From an uncultured Faecalibacterium sp. (lineage in GTDB: Bacteria; Bacillota; Clostridia; Oscillospirales; Ruminococcaceae), in NCBI GenBank assembly GCA_902463235.1, contig CABQER010000020.1, forward strand, positions 1 to 14,536: a stretch of DNA of 14,536 bases, given 5' to 3'. Shown here piece after piece: positions 13,857-14,536 of this stretch. The position numbers and the translations under genes were made by a program. Each line of letters begins with the position of its first letter. Positions within the stretch are counted from its first letter, which is position 1. Under the pieces are notes generated by a model that saw nothing but the letters and a program-made list of their open reading frames with translations, was not told the origin of the DNA and made no database searches.

Positions 13857-14109
13857 ATGAAGTACGATGGAAGAGCCTGCAAATTCAACATGGACACCGG
13901 CTGCGTGGAGCTGCTGCTCCTGGATGGGAGGAAGATCTCTATCGACTGTACCGGGGTCGAGGATGCGCTGGACGTTACCATGACACAGCGGGCAGAACTG
14001 GACTACCTCATCTACAATGACCCCGCTGGCGTATGCAGGCCTGATTCTAAACGGCGAGCCGGAAGAATATTTGAAAAATACGGCTGGGAGCCATGGGTTA
14101 GAAGATTAA
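13857..14109 (+). pseudogene. second copy of the small acidic gene, frameshifted
   Basis: The first 56 codons parallel the intact 83-aa gene at 456. One extra base, best placed at G14025 after GACCCC, then shifts the frame. Removing it restores DPLAYAGLILNGEPEEYLKN and the same C-terminal GSHGLED with stop TAA at 14107-14109. As written, translation would run on in the wrong frame to 14177 with an unrelated basic tail, giving 106 aa. The same ribosome-binding site and start are kept. The cause may be real decay or a sequencing error; the C run is only four bases long, so slippage is not an obvious cause. Confidence 0.85.
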
Positions 14110-14388
14110 GGACAAAATACAAAAAACAGGGTGCGCCCCTGAATAGGACGCACCCTGCAAAAGACCACAGACGATAGCGATATGTACAACAGGGAGTTCC
14201 CCAGCGGGAACTTCCTGTTTTTCGTTGTTTGCATTATGAGCCTGTTCCGCCTGCCACGCGGCAAATTCTCTTTGCCCTTCCTCGCTGTTCCAGCAGGCAA
14301 GGATGGCCGGATAGAATGCCCGTGCCAAACGGTCAATGACTTCATCAGGATAAGGGGAAGTGTTTGTGGACTTTTTCTTTTTGTTCAA
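14098..14388 (-). CDS. small hypothetical protein, possibly extended at its C-terminus
   Basis: The frame from TTG at 14388 gives 96 aa. The lysine-rich start MNKKKKSTN is followed by a convincing core, SPYPDEVIDRLARAFYPAIL and SEEGQREFAAWQAEQAHNAN. Such short proteins are, from memory, common beside clostridial mobile elements, but I cannot name the family. AGGAG lies 7 nt before the TTG; a GTG two codons earlier has almost no spacing. After about residue 57 the frame runs through both cassette hairpins and overlaps the end of the frameshifted gene, so the natural C-terminus may have been lost when the cassette became its neighbour. The tail is hydrophobic and unlike the core. Confidence 0.55.
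   Translation of the reverse strand: MNKKKKSTNTSPYPDEVIDRLARAFYPAILACWNSEEGQREFAAWQAEQAHNANNEKQEVPAGELPVVHIAIVCGLLQGASYSGAHPVFCILSLIF
14121..14157 (-). terminator. terminator for the minus-strand small gene
   Basis: A perfect 9-bp stem, CAGGGTGCG with CGCACCCTG, is followed on the minus strand by six T. It corresponds to the hairpin at 712-744 in the first cassette. The open frame of the minus-strand gene reads through it. Confidence 0.75.
14190..14222 (+). terminator. terminator of the second small-gene copy
   Basis: CAGGGAGTTCCC (14190-14201) and GGGAACTTCCTG (14206-14217) form a 12-bp stem with one wobble and a 4-nt loop, followed by five T. It corresponds to 773-803 in the first cassette. 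Confidence 0.8.
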
Positions 14389-14536
14389 ACGCACGCTCCT
14401 TTGACTGTCCCACCGTGGCAAAGTCGGGCGAGAAAATCAAAGTTCCAATTTTTATGAGGCGCAAGGGCGCGGAAGTTTTCTGCCCTGCACTTGCGGCTGG
14501 TGGCTCGTTGATGGCTTACAAGTGCCTGTCGTTATG

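Larger units (their letters stand above)
13770..14222 (+). repeat. direct repeat copy 2 (small-gene cassette)
   Basis: This copy is offset exactly 13401 bp from the first at 369 through the leader and start codon. It contains the same leader, a frameshifted small gene, and two hairpins in the same order. Sequence beyond the second hairpin is unlike that after copy 1. The leader stretch before the start codon keeps the same mini-hairpins. Confidence 0.85.

Noticed and set aside
1..14536. CRISPR array, integrase, transposase or phage genes
   Set aside because: No regularly spaced repeats and no recombinase or phage-like protein were seen; the repeats present are hairpin elements and one cassette pair.

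Overview
The window is about 14.5 kb of GC-rich Firmicutes DNA. It most resembles a Ruminococcaceae/Faecalibacterium-type gut anaerobe. The reasons are a 5S-tRNA cluster, YesM/YesN-type regulation, a Ser/Ala-rich lipoprotein linker after the lipobox, intrinsic terminators throughout, and multi-hairpin intergenic repeats. The genus is inferred from style, not proven.

Layout: 10-340 holds 5S rRNA, tRNA-Glu(CTC), tRNA-Lys(CTT) and a terminator. 369-803 is a small-gene cassette: leader, 83-aa protein, two back-to-back terminators. A convergent 64-aa gene follows. 1095-10123 is a long minus-strand carbohydrate locus. In transcription order it reads: YesN-like response regulator (interrupted by an in-frame TGA), hairpin repeat C, Tat-like lipoprotein sugar-binding protein, strong terminator plus short repeat B, two ABC permeases, hairpin repeat A, a short GH115-like alpha-glucuronidase, and a YesM-like sensor kinase. 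Diverging from the regulator are an SGNH/CE6-like acetylesterase and a GH28 galacturonidase, then a YesL/DUF624-like membrane protein. 13770-14222 is a second, frameshifted copy of the small-gene cassette, followed by a minus-strand small gene and the window edge.

How it fits together: the combination of YesL, YesM and YesN relatives, a CUT1 transporter, an acetylesterase and a uronide-cleaving hydrolase recalls the Bacillus subtilis yes cluster for pectin/rhamnogalacturonan. None of the three enzymes has a signal peptide. The simplest reading is that acetylated, uronic-acid-bearing oligosaccharides (pectic or glucuronoxylan-derived) are sensed by the kinase, imported, then deacetylated and trimmed inside the cell. 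No transporter ATPase is present; such CUT1 systems normally share an MsmK/UgpC-type ATPase encoded elsewhere.

Points most worth a second look: the regulator has lost its DNA-binding half to one stop codon; two roughly 130-bp intergenic repeats keep the same order of hairpins with different primary sequence; and near-identical small-gene cassettes flank the sugar locus as direct repeats 13.4 kb apart.
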